64,000 nucleotides of DNA from positions 124,001 through 188,000 of the forward strand of contig DATIJT010000009.1 of the NCBI GenBank assembly GCA_035478435.1, given 5' to 3'. This DNA is from DATLRC01 sp035478435 (GTDB lineage Bacteria > Patescibacteriota > Saccharimonadia > Saccharimonadales > UBA4665). Of the stretch, positions 32,971 through 41,706 are shown one piece after another. The position numbers were made by a program, and so were the translations under genes. How positions within the stretch are numbered: the first letter of the stretch is position 1; each line of letters opens with the position of its first letter. A model generated the notes under the pieces. That model ran no database searches. It was given only the letters and a program-made list of their open reading frames with translations, and was not told the DNA's origin.

Positions 32971-33289
32971 ATCCTGTAGATTCTAACAGATCAGGTTACT
33001 TATGTAAACAGTCTTTAATCTGGCTCTCAAAACTCCCATCCTGTCATCCCAGCGTAGGCTGGGATCCAGTACTATTAAAGAGAAAATTCATTATTGACTA
33101 GATTCCCGCCTGCGCGAGAATGACTAGGTTTTGAGATTCAGGTTCTTTGGTATTTGAAATCCCGCCTAAGAAGGCGGGATTTAGTGCTTACAATTTTCCA
33201 TTTGGGGCTTAAAGCCTAAGCACCATACTAATTAAACAACAATAAAACTTAACTGTCCGTGATTATTTTTACAAAACCACTTGATTTTT
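32971..33289. other. 319-nt non-coding stretch
   Basis: It holds the MITE-like palindromic element (33024-33136) and a perfect 11-bp hairpin AAATCCCGCCT/AGGCGGGATTT (33157-33182) that might end the tRNA-Thr transcript, although its T-run is poor. I see no coding frame. Confidence 0.6.
33024..33136. repeat. MITE/REP-like palindromic element
   Basis: Terminal CTCAAAAC and GTTTTGAG are inverted. Inside are GTCATCCCAGCGTAGGCTGGGATCC-type and TTCCCGCCTGCGCGAGAATGAC-type hairpins, the form of the GTCAT-TCCC palindromes scattered through many bacterial genomes. No transposase is present. Confidence 0.7.
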
Positions 33290-33365
33290 TGGAGCCGGCG
33301 GAGGGAGTCGAACCCACGACCCGCTGTTTACAAAACAGCCGCTCTGGCCACTGAGCTACGCCGGC
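33290..33365 (-). tRNA. tRNA-Thr (UGU anticodon)
   Basis: Acceptor GCCGGCG/CGCCGGC, anticodon stem CTGTT/AACAG with loop TTTGTAA (anticodon TGT, normal U33), T-arm GGTTCGACTCC, U73 and encoded CCA. Confidence 0.95.
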
Positions 33366-33471
33366 AGCAGTTACAGTTCTAAAGTGTAGCAAAAACAGAT
33401 AGGATTTGCTACTATTGGTTAGTTATTCCCACTTAAAATTAAGAATCTGAGCCCTAGCACCTTTTATCTAT

Positions 33472-33546
33472 GCCATCTTAGCTCAGGGGTAGAGCACTTC
33501 CAGGGTAAGGAAGGGGTCTCGGGTTCAAATCCCGAAGATGGCTCCA
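33472..33546 (+). tRNA. tRNA-Thr (GGU anticodon) with G33
   Basis: Acceptor GCCATCT/AGATGGC, D-arm GCTC/GAGC, anticodon stem CTTCC/GGAAG, loop AGGGTAA, T-arm TCGGG/CCCGA, U73 and CCA. Position 34-36 reads GGT (Thr). Position 33 is G instead of U. The U73 matches the other tRNA-Thr here. Confidence 0.88.
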
Positions 33547-33549
33547 CGT

Positions 33550-33635
33550 GCAGGGATGACGGAGTGGCCAATCGTACCTGACTGTAAATCAGGCGGCTTA
33601 TGCCTACGGGGGTTCGAATCCCTCTCCCTGCACCA
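33550..33635 (+). tRNA. tRNA-Tyr (GUA anticodon)
   Basis: Class II tRNA with a long variable arm: acceptor GCAGGGA/TCCCTGC, anticodon loop CTGTAAA (GTA), T-arm GGGGTTCGAATCCC, A73 and encoded CCA. Only 3 nt separate it from the preceding tRNA, so the two are co-transcribed. Confidence 0.95.
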
Positions 33636-33651
33636 CAGAAAAGAGGATTAT

Positions 33652-33819
33652 ATGTCCAATAAAAAGTTATTAGTCATACTTGCCATAACAATATTGATTG
33701 TTAGCTTAGGGCTGTATATTCGACAAACATACGAACATCGACAAAGCTGTATTACTTACTATGATAAAACTGGTTCGAAAGCACTTTTTACAGACTGTAA
33801 AACTGTAAATAAACTCTAG
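33652..33819 (+). CDS. Small single-pass membrane protein
   Basis: A 55-residue product beginning MSNKKLLVILAITILIVSLG: a short basic N terminus, one hydrophobic helix and a polar tail with two Cys. GAGG lies about 6 nt before the ATG. It starts 16 nt after the tRNA-Tyr CCA end. The function is unknown. Confidence 0.5.
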   Translation: MSNKKLLVILAITILIVSLGLYIRQTYEHRQSCITYYDKTGSKALFTDCKTVNKL

Positions 33820-33878
33820 CTTTGTTTATAACCCTGAACCATTGACGACTCCAGAGACTTATTTGATACAATAAAAGC

Positions 33879-34061
33879 ATGAAATGTCCTGTTTGCAAGC
33901 AAGAGATGAAGAAAGTTCGTTGGGAAATATCCAATAATTTTAAAATGGCGGAATTTTACAAAGAGTACGATAAAGTTACCTATGAGTGCAAAGATGATGA
34001 CGTTTGGGTGACGACTGAAATCCCAATCGCCGAAAAAGTAAAGCCTAACCCAGGAAAATAG
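33879..34061 (+). CDS. 60-residue protein with CPVC motif
   Basis: MKCPVCKQEMKK at the N terminus and YECKDDDVWV later resemble a zinc-ribbon with one ligand missing or replaced. This is one of the few possible zinc sites in the window. A TACAAT box ends 6 nt before the ATG (TTGACG lies 19 nt further up), so the mRNA may be leaderless. No family is recognised. Confidence 0.5.
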   Translation: MKCPVCKQEMKKVRWEISNNFKMAEFYKEYDKVTYECKDDDVWVTTEIPIAEKVKPNPGK

Positions 34062-34096
34062 TTCTAACTTCGTCTAATATGTTGCACCAGAAATTA

Positions 34097-36010
34097 TCAG
34101 TAATCTGTGGGGGAAACTGTGCGTAGCTTACGGGCGATCATTTCTGCCACTGCTACTGTCCGTGTAGTATTGGCCCAGATTGAAGCGGTATTTTCCTTGA
34201 TGCCGCTAGGATAGGTGGCAAGCTCGGCCCTAGTCAAAGGCGCGCTGCCGGCGGGTCCAACCAAGAACACCCCACCTGCAAATTGTCTAGCTACCGTCGC
34301 GGCTTCGCTACGGCCGTTAACTTTGATTATGTCTAGTACATCTAACGGATTGCCAAGTTTTGTGCTCAACTTCTCGATAGTATCGCGGTTAGTCAGCTGC
34401 GTGGTGTCAATAACAATATCAGCATAAAAGACCATCGAGCCGTTGTAACGAGTTTGGTTAGCAATGACAATTTGTACTTCTTTATCAAGTTCGCGCACGC
34501 TTTCCACCTTCTCTGGTACCGGAACTATTGACAGTCCAGCCTCAGAGTTACTAGTGGCTTCAGAAGATATAAACGGCTGCAAACGTTGATACCGGGAACG
34601 ATTTTTAGCGCAGAATTCCTTCCGGTCAGCAAAATCCACGCCGAACCATAGGATTTGCTTGGGCCCGCCCATCTGAACCGAAGAACGACCATAGGCTTCT
34701 GGTGGTCCAAGTCGAGTTAATAGTTCAGCGCACACTCGGCCGGTATCGCCGCCGCCGACTATAGCGATAGTTTTGTCTTTAAAGCGCTGCATTGGTAGGT
34801 TGTTGTCGGCATCGCCGAAAATACTTAGGAACTCTTCGGCAGTCAAGACAGTAGAACCGTTGCTCTCCAGCACAGACTCACGTTTACCGAGCCCGCTAGC
34901 TATAACTACCTGCTTGGCCTTAATGCGCTTCTGGCTGCCATCTTGTTGATCTTGAATGGTGACCATGAAGTTCTGGCCGCTTTCTTCTACCAGCTCTAGG
35001 TCGGCTTCCAAAAACGGCTCGGCGGACAGAAAAGCGTTGGCAGCTGCAGCCACTCCTAAGTCAACATTGGTTGGGTAAGTTTCAAAACTATAGTCAGTTA
35101 CTTGTAGTGGGGCATGTCGACCTAAGGTGTTAAGGTTACCACTGCTACCAGGCAAGGCAGCGGCGGCTATATCTTCCGGCCGGTGATTGCGGCTATTGAT
35201 GTAGAAGACCGGCTTAGAGCCGTAGCTTCTAAACTGACCGCCAAGTTTATCACTTGAATCAACCATGATGATACGAGCGCCAGGCATTTGCGCCCTTAAC
35301 TCGGCCGCCATAGCCGTGCCCTGAATGCCGGCTCCTACAATTACAACGTCGGCACTTAATTTGCCGCCATTGTCTGCTGCCTCTCGGCGCAAGGCCGCTG
35401 AAGTCTCAGTGGCCGCGGCATCGAGAGCAGCCATAAAAGCTGGCCGCCTTTCCGGATCGGTCAAGATGGCTGCCAAGAATGGCGCCAGGGCTCGGTGCTG
35501 CTCACCGGGGCTAGCCGTATTAGAACGGACAACCCGAGCTGCCCGAATAACTTCAGGTAATTCGGCTGCCGCATGGGTGGCCGACAGTGCCGACCAAAAG
35601 TCGCTAAAGGCTTCGCTGCGGAGCCTAGCCGAGCGGTAACGGTGAGCGGCAACCTGAATGGCCTTGTCCGGCTTGACGTCAGCTAAGGTAGAGTCTGTCG
35701 CTCCAATCTTGGGAGGTAATAATCCAGTAAAATCATAATTTTTTAATATACGTCGCATAGGGTTTTCACTGACACTCCCAATAGGCCTAGTTGGTTTTGG
35801 TTTGTAATAATAATTATCGTATTCTTTGAGTAAAAGGTCGGGGCTAGGGTAATTGGGCTCTATTTGCGGGATTTCTAACTCCCCAGAATAAATTTTTCCT
35901 GAGACACTAGCAGCCAAGACTACAGAGCCCAATAGTCTTAATAAATTAGGCATCTTGTCGTCTGGTGACCTACTAATAGGTACTTCAAAATTTGAATTGA
36001 ATCCTACCAT
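34097..36010 (-). CDS. FAD/NAD(P)-dependent oxidoreductase
   Basis: The 637-residue protein has an N-terminal ~190-residue region of unknown type with a hydrophobic start (LLRLLGSVVLAASVSG), then a Rossmann FAD motif DVVIVGAGIQGTAMAAEL with a downstream IIMVDSS, and a second dinucleotide motif TIAIVGGGDTGRVCAELL. This two-motif layout is seen in flavin monooxygenases and thioredoxin-reductase relatives. No CxxC is near the second motif. The substrate is unknown, and the hydrophobic start may be a secretion signal. Confidence 0.75.
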   Translation of the reverse strand: MVGFNSNFEVPISRSPDDKMPNLLRLLGSVVLAASVSGKIYSGELEIPQIEPNYPSPDLLLKEYDNYYYKPKPTRPIGSVSENPMRRILKNYDFTGLLPPKIGATDSTLADVKPDKAIQVAAHRYRSARLRSEAFSDFWSALSATHAAAELPEVIRAARVVRSNTASPGEQHRALAPFLAAILTDPERRPAFMAALDAAATETSAALRREAADNGGKLSADVVIVGAGIQGTAMAAELRAQMPGARIIMVDSSDKLGGQFRSYGSKPVFYINSRNHRPEDIAAAALPGSSGNLNTLGRHAPLQVTDYSFETYPTNVDLGVAAAANAFLSAEPFLEADLELVEESGQNFMVTIQDQQDGSQKRIKAKQVVIASGLGKRESVLESNGSTVLTAEEFLSIFGDADNNLPMQRFKDKTIAIVGGGDTGRVCAELLTRLGPPEAYGRSSVQMGGPKQILWFGVDFADRKEFCAKNRSRYQRLQPFISSEATSNSEAGLSIVPVPEKVESVRELDKEVQIVIANQTRYNGSMVFYADIVIDTTQLTNRDTIEKLSTKLGNPLDVLDIIKVNGRSEAATVARQFAGGVFLVGPAGSAPLTRAELATYPSGIKENTASIWANTTRTVAVAEMIARKLRTVSPTDY

Positions 36011-36020
36011 TACTCTCTAT

Positions 36021-36049
36021 ATTATACTATGAATAGTCTATATTGGCAA
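36021..36049 (-). promoter_or_regulatory. Promoter of the flavin oxidoreductase gene
   Basis: TTGCCA, a 17-nt spacer and TATAAT on the minus strand. The -10 box ends 10 nt before the ATG, so the leader is at most a few nt. Confidence 0.7.
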
Positions 36050-36080
36050 GTAGTAAATGGCGTTTTTCCGCAATACTAAT

Positions 36081-36731
36081 CTACACAACTACCCGGCGGG
36101 GGCGGAGGATGCGTTTGGCGCGGTGGGCTGGGACCATTTTCTTTAGTTTGTCTTCGATTAAATCAGCCTCGGCCTGCATGCCATGGCTTTGATAGGCCTT
36201 AAATAACAAAGTGTAAGTTTCCTTATTAGGCTCTAGTTCGGCGGCCTTTTCCAATTCTTGGAGCATTAGCTTGATGTTGCCCAGTTTTTCCTGAACCTTG
36301 GCGTTGGCCACATGCCTGGCGGCCAGGGTGTCTTCCATTTTTAAGGCTTGCTCAAAGGCAATGGCCGCTTTCTCGTAGTTTTCAGTCTCATAATAGATCA
36401 AGCCTAAGTTATGAAGACTGGACGGCGTGGCTTCGATGCTGGAAGCAATTTCGAAACAGTCAATGGCGTCGCGATATTCTTTCTGTTTTGCGTACAGGAT
36501 GCCTAAACGGTTATAGGCAGCAGCGTTTTTCTCGTCTATTTTCAAAATAGTTAGCAAGGCCTTCTCGGCCCTTAAGAAACGGTTTTCACGCATGCCCTGA
36601 TGGGCAATATCCCAGAGTTTGCCTAGCCGCTCGCCAACTTTGTGCGAGACATTGCTCAGTTCATCGTCATGAATCCGGGCATTGTAGTAGGCCAATAATC
36701 CAAATCCGCCCACGATCAAGAGTTCCAGCAT
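36081..36731 (-). CDS. TPR-repeat protein with N-terminal membrane anchor
   Basis: After a short hydrophobic start (MLELLIVGGFGLLAYYNA) come about four tetratricopeptide repeats (AAYNRLGILYAKQKEYRDAI, SSLHNLGLIYYETENYEKAA and others) and a basic tail. TPRs mediate protein contacts. An extended -10 (TGcTATAAT) ends 8 nt before the ATG and overlaps the holB 3' end. Confidence 0.8.
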   Translation of the reverse strand: MLELLIVGGFGLLAYYNARIHDDELSNVSHKVGERLGKLWDIAHQGMRENRFLRAEKALLTILKIDEKNAAAYNRLGILYAKQKEYRDAIDCFEIASSIEATPSSLHNLGLIYYETENYEKAAIAFEQALKMEDTLAARHVANAKVQEKLGNIKLMLQELEKAAELEPNKETYTLLFKAYQSHGMQAEADLIEDKLKKMVPAHRAKRILRPRRVVV

Positions 36732-36739
36732 ATCCTTAT

Positions 36740-36748
36740 ATTATAGCA
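36740..36748 (-). promoter_or_regulatory. Extended -10 of the TPR gene
   Basis: TGcTATAAT on the minus strand, 8 nt before the ATG. No good -35 is present, fitting an extended -10 promoter and a leaderless mRNA. Confidence 0.5.
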
Positions 36749-36754
36749 ACACCG

Positions 36755-37615
36755 CTATAGATTTAATAGGAGATTGGTCAGAGTGAGTTTGGGCTGGGCG
36801 TTAGCCAGTAACTGCTCAGTTGCCTTGTAGGAGGCAGTCAGGATTCCGCGCCAGCGTTCCGCGCTGTTACCGGCCGCTTTTCGCAAGGCCATGTGCGCCA
36901 TTTGGCCAAGTATATAGCACAGATCTAAGCTCATACCCCGGTCTTTAGTGAGCTTGTCGGCAACCAGCAAACGCTCATAGGCCGAGAATTGCAAAAGCTG
37001 GCGCGCCAGCCCGGCAGCCTCTACCATCGGATGAGTCTGGTCCTCGTTCAGCAAGGCATAAGTTAGGCCCGGCAGGCTGCCACTCATGGCTAAGGCTTGG
37101 GCGATTTTGGCCGAACTAAAGCCAGCTTGATTGAAAAAACCTGTAAGTTCAGCGACATTTGGGCGTTTAACGCTAATTTTCTGGACGCGCGAGCGGATGG
37201 TTGGCAAAAGGGATTGCTCATGGGCAGCGCTCAGCACGATAACTGTGTTAGCCGGCGGTTCTTCAAGCAGTTTAAGCAAAGCGTTTTGCGCCTCCACAGT
37301 CATGGTGTGGGCGTCTTCTATTAAAGCCAGTCGGGCCAGAGGCTTAGCGCTTGATATTTTAAGCAACAGAAAATGGTCAAGCGCGCGGATGGCATCGATG
37401 CCGACGGCTTTATTGTCCACCGTCTTAATGACTTGGAAATAGGGATAAGATTGCAATTTAGGGCCAGGGATTTGTAACAGCGAGGCGGCAATGTGGCGCG
37501 CCAGAGCCGTTTTGCCTACCCCTGCAGGCCCAGTTAAAAGCAGTGCGTGGCTGGGACTACTTAAAAAAGCCTCTACTTGTTTTCTGGTATCAAGCTGCAA
37601 AACCAAGCTAGTCAT
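36755..37615 (-). CDS. holB: DNA polymerase III delta' subunit-like ATPase
   Basis: A clamp-loader AAA+ domain: Walker A LLTGPAGVGKTALARH, ALIEDAHTM, the SRVQ-type arginine-finger region (TIRSRVQKI) and LLKLLEEPPANTVIVL. As in DnaX here, the cysteines of the zinc module are absent. The 286 residues fit delta'. The start overlaps the rluD stop by 4 nt. Confidence 0.85.
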   Translation of the reverse strand: MTSLVLQLDTRKQVEAFLSSPSHALLLTGPAGVGKTALARHIAASLLQIPGPKLQSYPYFQVIKTVDNKAVGIDAIRALDHFLLLKISSAKPLARLALIEDAHTMTVEAQNALLKLLEEPPANTVIVLSAAHEQSLLPTIRSRVQKISVKRPNVAELTGFFNQAGFSSAKIAQALAMSGSLPGLTYALLNEDQTHPMVEAAGLARQLLQFSAYERLLVADKLTKDRGMSLDLCYILGQMAHMALRKAAGNSAERWRGILTASYKATEQLLANAQPKLTLTNLLLNL

Positions 37616-38463
37616 AATTCTCTCATTTTACGGCCAAATTCTAGAGGTAGAGTGGTCCGGAAAATTTTACGTTCCCTGTTCGGCAAAGTAGTCTCCAAGC
37701 TTAGGGCGTGTAAAAACAGCCGCTCAGCCGGTTTGCCGCCGTACAGATTGTCGCCAACGATCGGGTGACCTAGCTGGGCTAAATGGACACGCAGCTGATG
37801 AGTCCGACCAGTCTGGGGTGAAAGCTCAACTAAACTTAATTTGCCATTGCTACGGGAAACTTCGTACTGCGTAATCGCCGATTTGCCATTAGCGCCTACC
37901 CTAAAAGTCTGGGGACGTTTGGGGTTTCGCTCGATTGGCATATCGATAATGGCGCGCTCTTCTTTCAACTGCCCTTCGATGATAGCCACGTAGATTTTTT
38001 TAACTTTACGCGAAGAAAACTGCTTTTGCAGCCAAGCAAGCGCTTCGGGCGTCTTAGCGCAAATCATCACTCCTGAAGTTGCCCGGTCTAAGCGGTGTAC
38101 AATACCCGCTCGCTCACCGCTGAGGTCTTTGACGCGGGCCGCCAACCAAGTAGCCACCGTGGCTTCCGGGTTAAAAGCGCCCTTACTGTGGGTTAGCACG
38201 CCCACTGGTTTGCTAACTACAACACAATCTTCATCTTCATAGAGAACTTTTAGTTTAATGGCAGGAATTTTCTTCAAAGCGCCAAAATCATAATCTACCT
38301 TAACTTTATCAGTCGGCCGGATTTTATAACTGCTCTTGTCAACGACCCTACCGTTCACTTCTACCTTGCCTGTTTCGATCAACTTCTCTGCCGATGAGCG
38401 GCTTAGCTGCGGCAAAAGTTCCACCACTTTAAGGTCTAAGCGCTGGGCATCTAAACTATCCAT
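37612..38463 (-). CDS. rluD: RluA/RluD-family pseudouridine synthase
   Basis: An S4-like N-terminal RNA-binding domain (LSRSSAEKLIETGKVEVNGRVV) is followed by the catalytic domain with GIVHRLDRATSGVM, containing the nucleophilic Asp, and TGRTHQLRVHLAQLGHPIVGD split over two strands. It isomerises U in rRNA, probably in 23S helix 69 by similarity. It shares 1 nt with trpS and 4 nt with holB. Confidence 0.92.
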   Translation of the reverse strand: MDSLDAQRLDLKVVELLPQLSRSSAEKLIETGKVEVNGRVVDKSSYKIRPTDKVKVDYDFGALKKIPAIKLKVLYEDEDCVVVSKPVGVLTHSKGAFNPEATVATWLAARVKDLSGERAGIVHRLDRATSGVMICAKTPEALAWLQKQFSSRKVKKIYVAIIEGQLKEERAIIDMPIERNPKRPQTFRVGANGKSAITQYEVSRSNGKLSLVELSPQTGRTHQLRVHLAQLGHPIVGDNLYGGKPAERLFLHALSLETTLPNRERKIFRTTLPLEFGRKMREL

Positions 38464-39587
38464 TACGGACGTAGACCGACAGCCTTTTGTACCTTAGCAA
38501 GAGCCGTGTTGGCAATTTCGTTCATGGCTTGTTCGGAAGCTTCGAGTTTCTGCTTTAAAGCAGCCTCGTCTACCTTAGCCAGTTTGCTTTGGAAATCTAC
38601 CAAGAATTGCTTTATGGCCTCAGCCACCGCGCTTTTAAGTTCGCCGTAACTACTCTTGCCTTCCCACTCCTTGGCTACTTCGCTCACTTCCCGTCCCTGC
38701 AATAGCGCTAAGATTTGCAGTAAGTTGCTGATACCTGGCTGCTTGTCAAAATCCAGATGAATCGAGGCAAGCGAATCGGTGGTAGCACTCATGACTTTAC
38801 GCGCCGCTTCATCCGGATTATCGCCTAAGAATATTATGCCTTTGCCCGTATTATCACTTTTGCTCATCTTTTTAGCCGGGTCCGCCAAGTCTTTAATACG
38901 CAAACCTTGGTCTTTGCCAAAAAATTCATGCTGTTCCTTGGCCGGTTTAGGCACAGTAAACAAGTCGCCAAACTTAGCGTTCATGCGTTCAGCAATATCA
39001 CGGGCAAACTCCAGGTGCTGGGTTTGATCATCTCCCACAGGCACATAAGTAGTTCCGTAAAGTAGAATATCAGCCGCCATCAGTACAGGGTAATTAAATA
39101 ACCCTACAGAAACATGCGGAAGCCTGACAAAACTTTCAACTCTTGCCCTATCCCTTGGGTCATCTCTATTGACAGCGCCCATATTATTTGGGGGTGATGC
39201 TCGCTCATACAATTCATACAGTTGATTAAACTTGTCTTTAAACTGCGTCATCCGACTCACTTCGCCAACCCCCGTAAAACAATCCAGAATCCAAGTAAGT
39301 TCGCTGTGCGCTGGAATATAGCTCTGGCGATAGATGTAAAGGTCGGGGTTGGTTAAATCAAGTCCAGCGGCTACGAATAGCTTTAAATTATTTAAAGTCT
39401 GGCTATAAAGTTGGGTGTGATCTATAGGTGTTGTGAAACTATGCAAGTCTGGCACGAAGAGGTTGATTTGGTAATCGCCAGCACGTTTTTTGGCCATGTC
39501 GACTATAGGCAGCAAAGCGCCAAAATAGTTGCCAATATGCAAGTCGTTATTGGCCCTCAGCCCCGTTAAAATCACCGGTTTAGTCAT
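38463..39587 (-). CDS. trpS: Tryptophanyl-tRNA synthetase
   Basis: A class I synthetase: HIGN-type DLHIGNYFGALLP, GDDQTQHLEFARDIAERM and KMSKS (DPAKKMSKSDNTG). The 374 residues are slightly longer than usual because of an insert after the SRMTQFKDK motif. It charges the tRNA-Trp encoded at 26.4 kb. A TATAAT box ends 12 nt before the ATG. Confidence 0.96.
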   Translation of the reverse strand: MTKPVILTGLRANNDLHIGNYFGALLPIVDMAKKRAGDYQINLFVPDLHSFTTPIDHTQLYSQTLNNLKLFVAAGLDLTNPDLYIYRQSYIPAHSELTWILDCFTGVGEVSRMTQFKDKFNQLYELYERASPPNNMGAVNRDDPRDRARVESFVRLPHVSVGLFNYPVLMAADILLYGTTYVPVGDDQTQHLEFARDIAERMNAKFGDLFTVPKPAKEQHEFFGKDQGLRIKDLADPAKKMSKSDNTGKGIIFLGDNPDEAARKVMSATTDSLASIHLDFDKQPGISNLLQILALLQGREVSEVAKEWEGKSSYGELKSAVAEAIKQFLVDFQSKLAKVDEAALKQKLEASEQAMNEIANTALAKVQKAVGLRP

Positions 39588-39652
39588 ACTTCATCAAATA
39601 TTATACATCACCGTATCTTTAAATGATGTTACTGTCTGGACTAACTATATAT

Positions 39653-40327
39653 TTATTCGCAAAGGAAAGCTCGGTTATCGTGGTAAGTATCAAGAAGGCC
39701 TTCTGGAACCATTAAATGGTGCCTCCGAACATATTCCTCGGCTGTAATACCTTCTAAATATTCCATAGGCGGCGCATGAACTGCGAATTCTCTAAAAGGC
39801 ATCATCTTGATTGACCTGCCTTTAGGATCTTCTGCCAAGATTTGCACCTTTTTGGTCAATAATAGCTCTGCGGCAAAGTCGTCTGGGCTAAGATGGGATT
39901 CTCTGGCAAGGGATCGACGAGGAGATACAAGGGCTCCAACGTGGTAACCCCTTATATAAGCATCAACCAGTTCCGCATCTTTAAATACTTTGATAGATTG
40001 TCTTGAATCTTCACAGTCTTCTACAATGAAATACGAACCTTTGTCGACAGCTGCGTTAGAGTCTTCTCTGATCCATCTTTTAATGGTCTCTACAAGAGTA
40101 TTTTTAAAATCCTGGATCTCTGCCGTACTAAATGGGGCAGGCTCTGAACTGATTTGAGCCGAGGGCAAAGAACTAGGAGACGCTGACGTATTTACTGGTT
40201 TTGGTCTGTTTTCGTTGTTTGGATTGATACTTTTATGCGTGCACCCTACACTAAGAGCCAAAACCGTAAAGCCAAGTCCCCAACTTATAAAACGATTCCT
40301 GCGCTGATTTAGAAGAGTCTCTGACAT
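39653..40327 (-). CDS. Putative lipoprotein, unknown
   Basis: The N terminus (NRFISWGLGFTVLALSVGCTH) resembles a lipoprotein signal, although Ser at -3 is not ideal for the lipobox. A Pro/Ser-rich spacer follows and then an acidic/basic domain of ~150 residues with no family I know. It lies downstream of rpsI with a 12-nt gap, another accessory gene at the end of a ribosomal operon. Confidence 0.5.
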   Translation of the reverse strand: MSETLLNQRRNRFISWGLGFTVLALSVGCTHKSINPNNENRPKPVNTSASPSSLPSAQISSEPAPFSTAEIQDFKNTLVETIKRWIREDSNAAVDKGSYFIVEDCEDSRQSIKVFKDAELVDAYIRGYHVGALVSPRRSLARESHLSPDDFAAELLLTKKVQILAEDPKGRSIKMMPFREFAVHAPPMEYLEGITAEEYVRRHHLMVPEGLLDTYHDNRAFLCE

Positions 40328-40338
40328 AGAAGGAACTT

Positions 40339-40740
40339 CTAACGCTTTGTGAACTGGCGTTGTTTGCGGGCGCCTTTGAGGCCGAACTTCTTGCGTTCTT
40401 TTTCGCGCGGATCCCGGGACATCAGGTCGGCTCGCTTTAAAGTACTCTTAAATTCTTCGTTCATGGTTACCAATGCCTTAGAAATCCCTAGGCGAATGGC
40501 TTCGACTTGGCCGTCATGGCCGCCACCAGAAACAACAACACTTATATCGTATTTGTTATTTTGGTCAAGGACGGTAAACGGCTGCTGCAATTTAGCAAGC
40601 AAGTACTTGCTGTCAGCCAAAAATTCACTAGCTGACTTACCGTTAATCGTCATCACACCTTTACCGCCTTGCAAGCGAACACGAGCTGTGGCGCTTTTGC
40701 GACGACCTAGAGCATAAAAGTAAGTATTTTTCTGGGGCAT
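40339..40740 (-). CDS. rpsI: Ribosomal protein uS9
   Basis: The 133-residue protein has FYALGRRKSATARVRL, a GGGHDGQVEAIRLGISKAL strand-helix and the C-terminal GLKGARKQRQFTKR tail that reaches the P-site tRNA. It follows rplM; the 70-nt gap holds a partial intercistronic repeat. Confidence 0.97.
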   Translation of the reverse strand: MPQKNTYFYALGRRKSATARVRLQGGKGVMTINGKSASEFLADSKYLLAKLQQPFTVLDQNNKYDISVVVSGGGHDGQVEAIRLGISKALVTMNEEFKSTLKRADLMSRDPREKERKKFGLKGARKQRQFTKR

Positions 40741-40744
40741 TACA

Positions 40745-40795
40745 AGCTTCCTCCAGAAGCAATTATCAATTTACAATTTACAATTTTCAATGAGA
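40745..40795 (-). repeat. Intercistronic repeat, partial copy D (rplM-rpsI)
   Basis: The minus strand has CATTGAAAATTGTAAATTG and the following AATTGC-TTC-GGAGG part, corresponding to the 3' half of the ~150-bp repeats at 43305, 50203 and 51714. As in those, it ends in the Shine-Dalgarno of the next gene. Confidence 0.6.
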
Positions 40796-40810
40796 AAGAA
40801 GAGGAGACCA

Positions 40811-41251
40811 TTATTTATGGTCCTTTACTGAGATTACGGTTGGTTTTTGGGCTTCGTGTTGGTGCTGGTCATCGACGTAGATTTTGAGCCGTTCGAGACG
40901 GGCGGCGCGTAACTTATTAACCGGCAACATGCCGCGAATGGCCTTAAGAATAACAGTTGCGGGATCTTTTTGCATTTGCTCGTTTAGGCTCGTTTCCGTC
41001 AGGCCACCTGGGTAGCCGCTGTGGCGGTAGTAGGTTTTCTTATCCAGTTTATTGCCAGTCACTTTTAGGTCTTTGGCATTGATAACAATAACGTAATCTC
41101 CGCAATCAATATGATGGCTAAACTGCGGCTTGCCCTTGCCCGTCAGCAAGGTGGCGATTTTAGTAGCTATCCGACCCAATGGAGCTTCGCTAGCGTCAAT
41201 AACATACCACTTTCTAGTGACATCGGTTGGCTTAGCGCTATAAGTTTTCAT
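40811..41251 (-). CDS. rplM: Ribosomal protein uL13
   Basis: Canonical early 50S assembly protein of 146 residues: RKWYVIDASEAPLGRIAT, HIDCGDYVIVINA and AIRGMLPVNKLRAARLERLKIY. It overlaps the rplQ stop by 4 nt. Confidence 0.97.
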   Translation of the reverse strand: MKTYSAKPTDVTRKWYVIDASEAPLGRIATKIATLLTGKGKPQFSHHIDCGDYVIVINAKDLKVTGNKLDKKTYYRHSGYPGGLTETSLNEQMQKDPATVILKAIRGMLPVNKLRAARLERLKIYVDDQHQHEAQKPTVISVKDHK

Positions 41252-41703
41252 GAATTTGGCTCCTTAGCAGCAGCTGGCTTTTTACCAGAAGGCTTAGCGG
41301 ACGTCTTGGGTTTAGGCGCAGCTTTAGCTACTGGCGTTTCCTTGAGGTCATCCACGAAGGTAACGCGGGCTAGTTCGGCGTTATCGCCCCTGCGGTTAGA
41401 TAACTTTTCAATCCTGAGGTGGCCACTGGAACGGCCTGTGAGCTTAGGCGCGATTTCGTCAATCAACTTATGGGCGCTGGCTACAGTCTGAAGACCTGCT
41501 ATAATTTGTCGGCGATTGTGCAAATCGCCTTTTTTAGCTTTGGTGATTAACTTCTCCATATAAGGCACGATTTCTTTAGCTTTTGGCAGCGTAGTTTCAA
41601 TAGCTTCATACTTGACTAGCGAATCAGCCAGGCCTTTGATCAAGGCCGTGCGCGGTCCTGTTTCGCGGTGGAATTTTTTACCTTGATAGCCGTGCCTATG
41701 CAT
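41248..41703 (-). CDS. rplQ: Ribosomal protein bL17
   Basis: MHRHGYQGKKFHRETGPRTA and LITKAKKGDLHNRRQI are diagnostic. The last ~30 residues form a Lys/Pro/Ala-rich extension (KETPVAKAAPKPKTSAKPSG) beyond the usual end. It follows rpoA with a 3-nt gap. Confidence 0.96.
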   Translation of the reverse strand: MHRHGYQGKKFHRETGPRTALIKGLADSLVKYEAIETTLPKAKEIVPYMEKLITKAKKGDLHNRRQIIAGLQTVASAHKLIDEIAPKLTGRSSGHLRIEKLSNRRGDNAELARVTFVDDLKETPVAKAAPKPKTSAKPSGKKPAAAKEPNS

Positions 41704-41706
41704 TCT

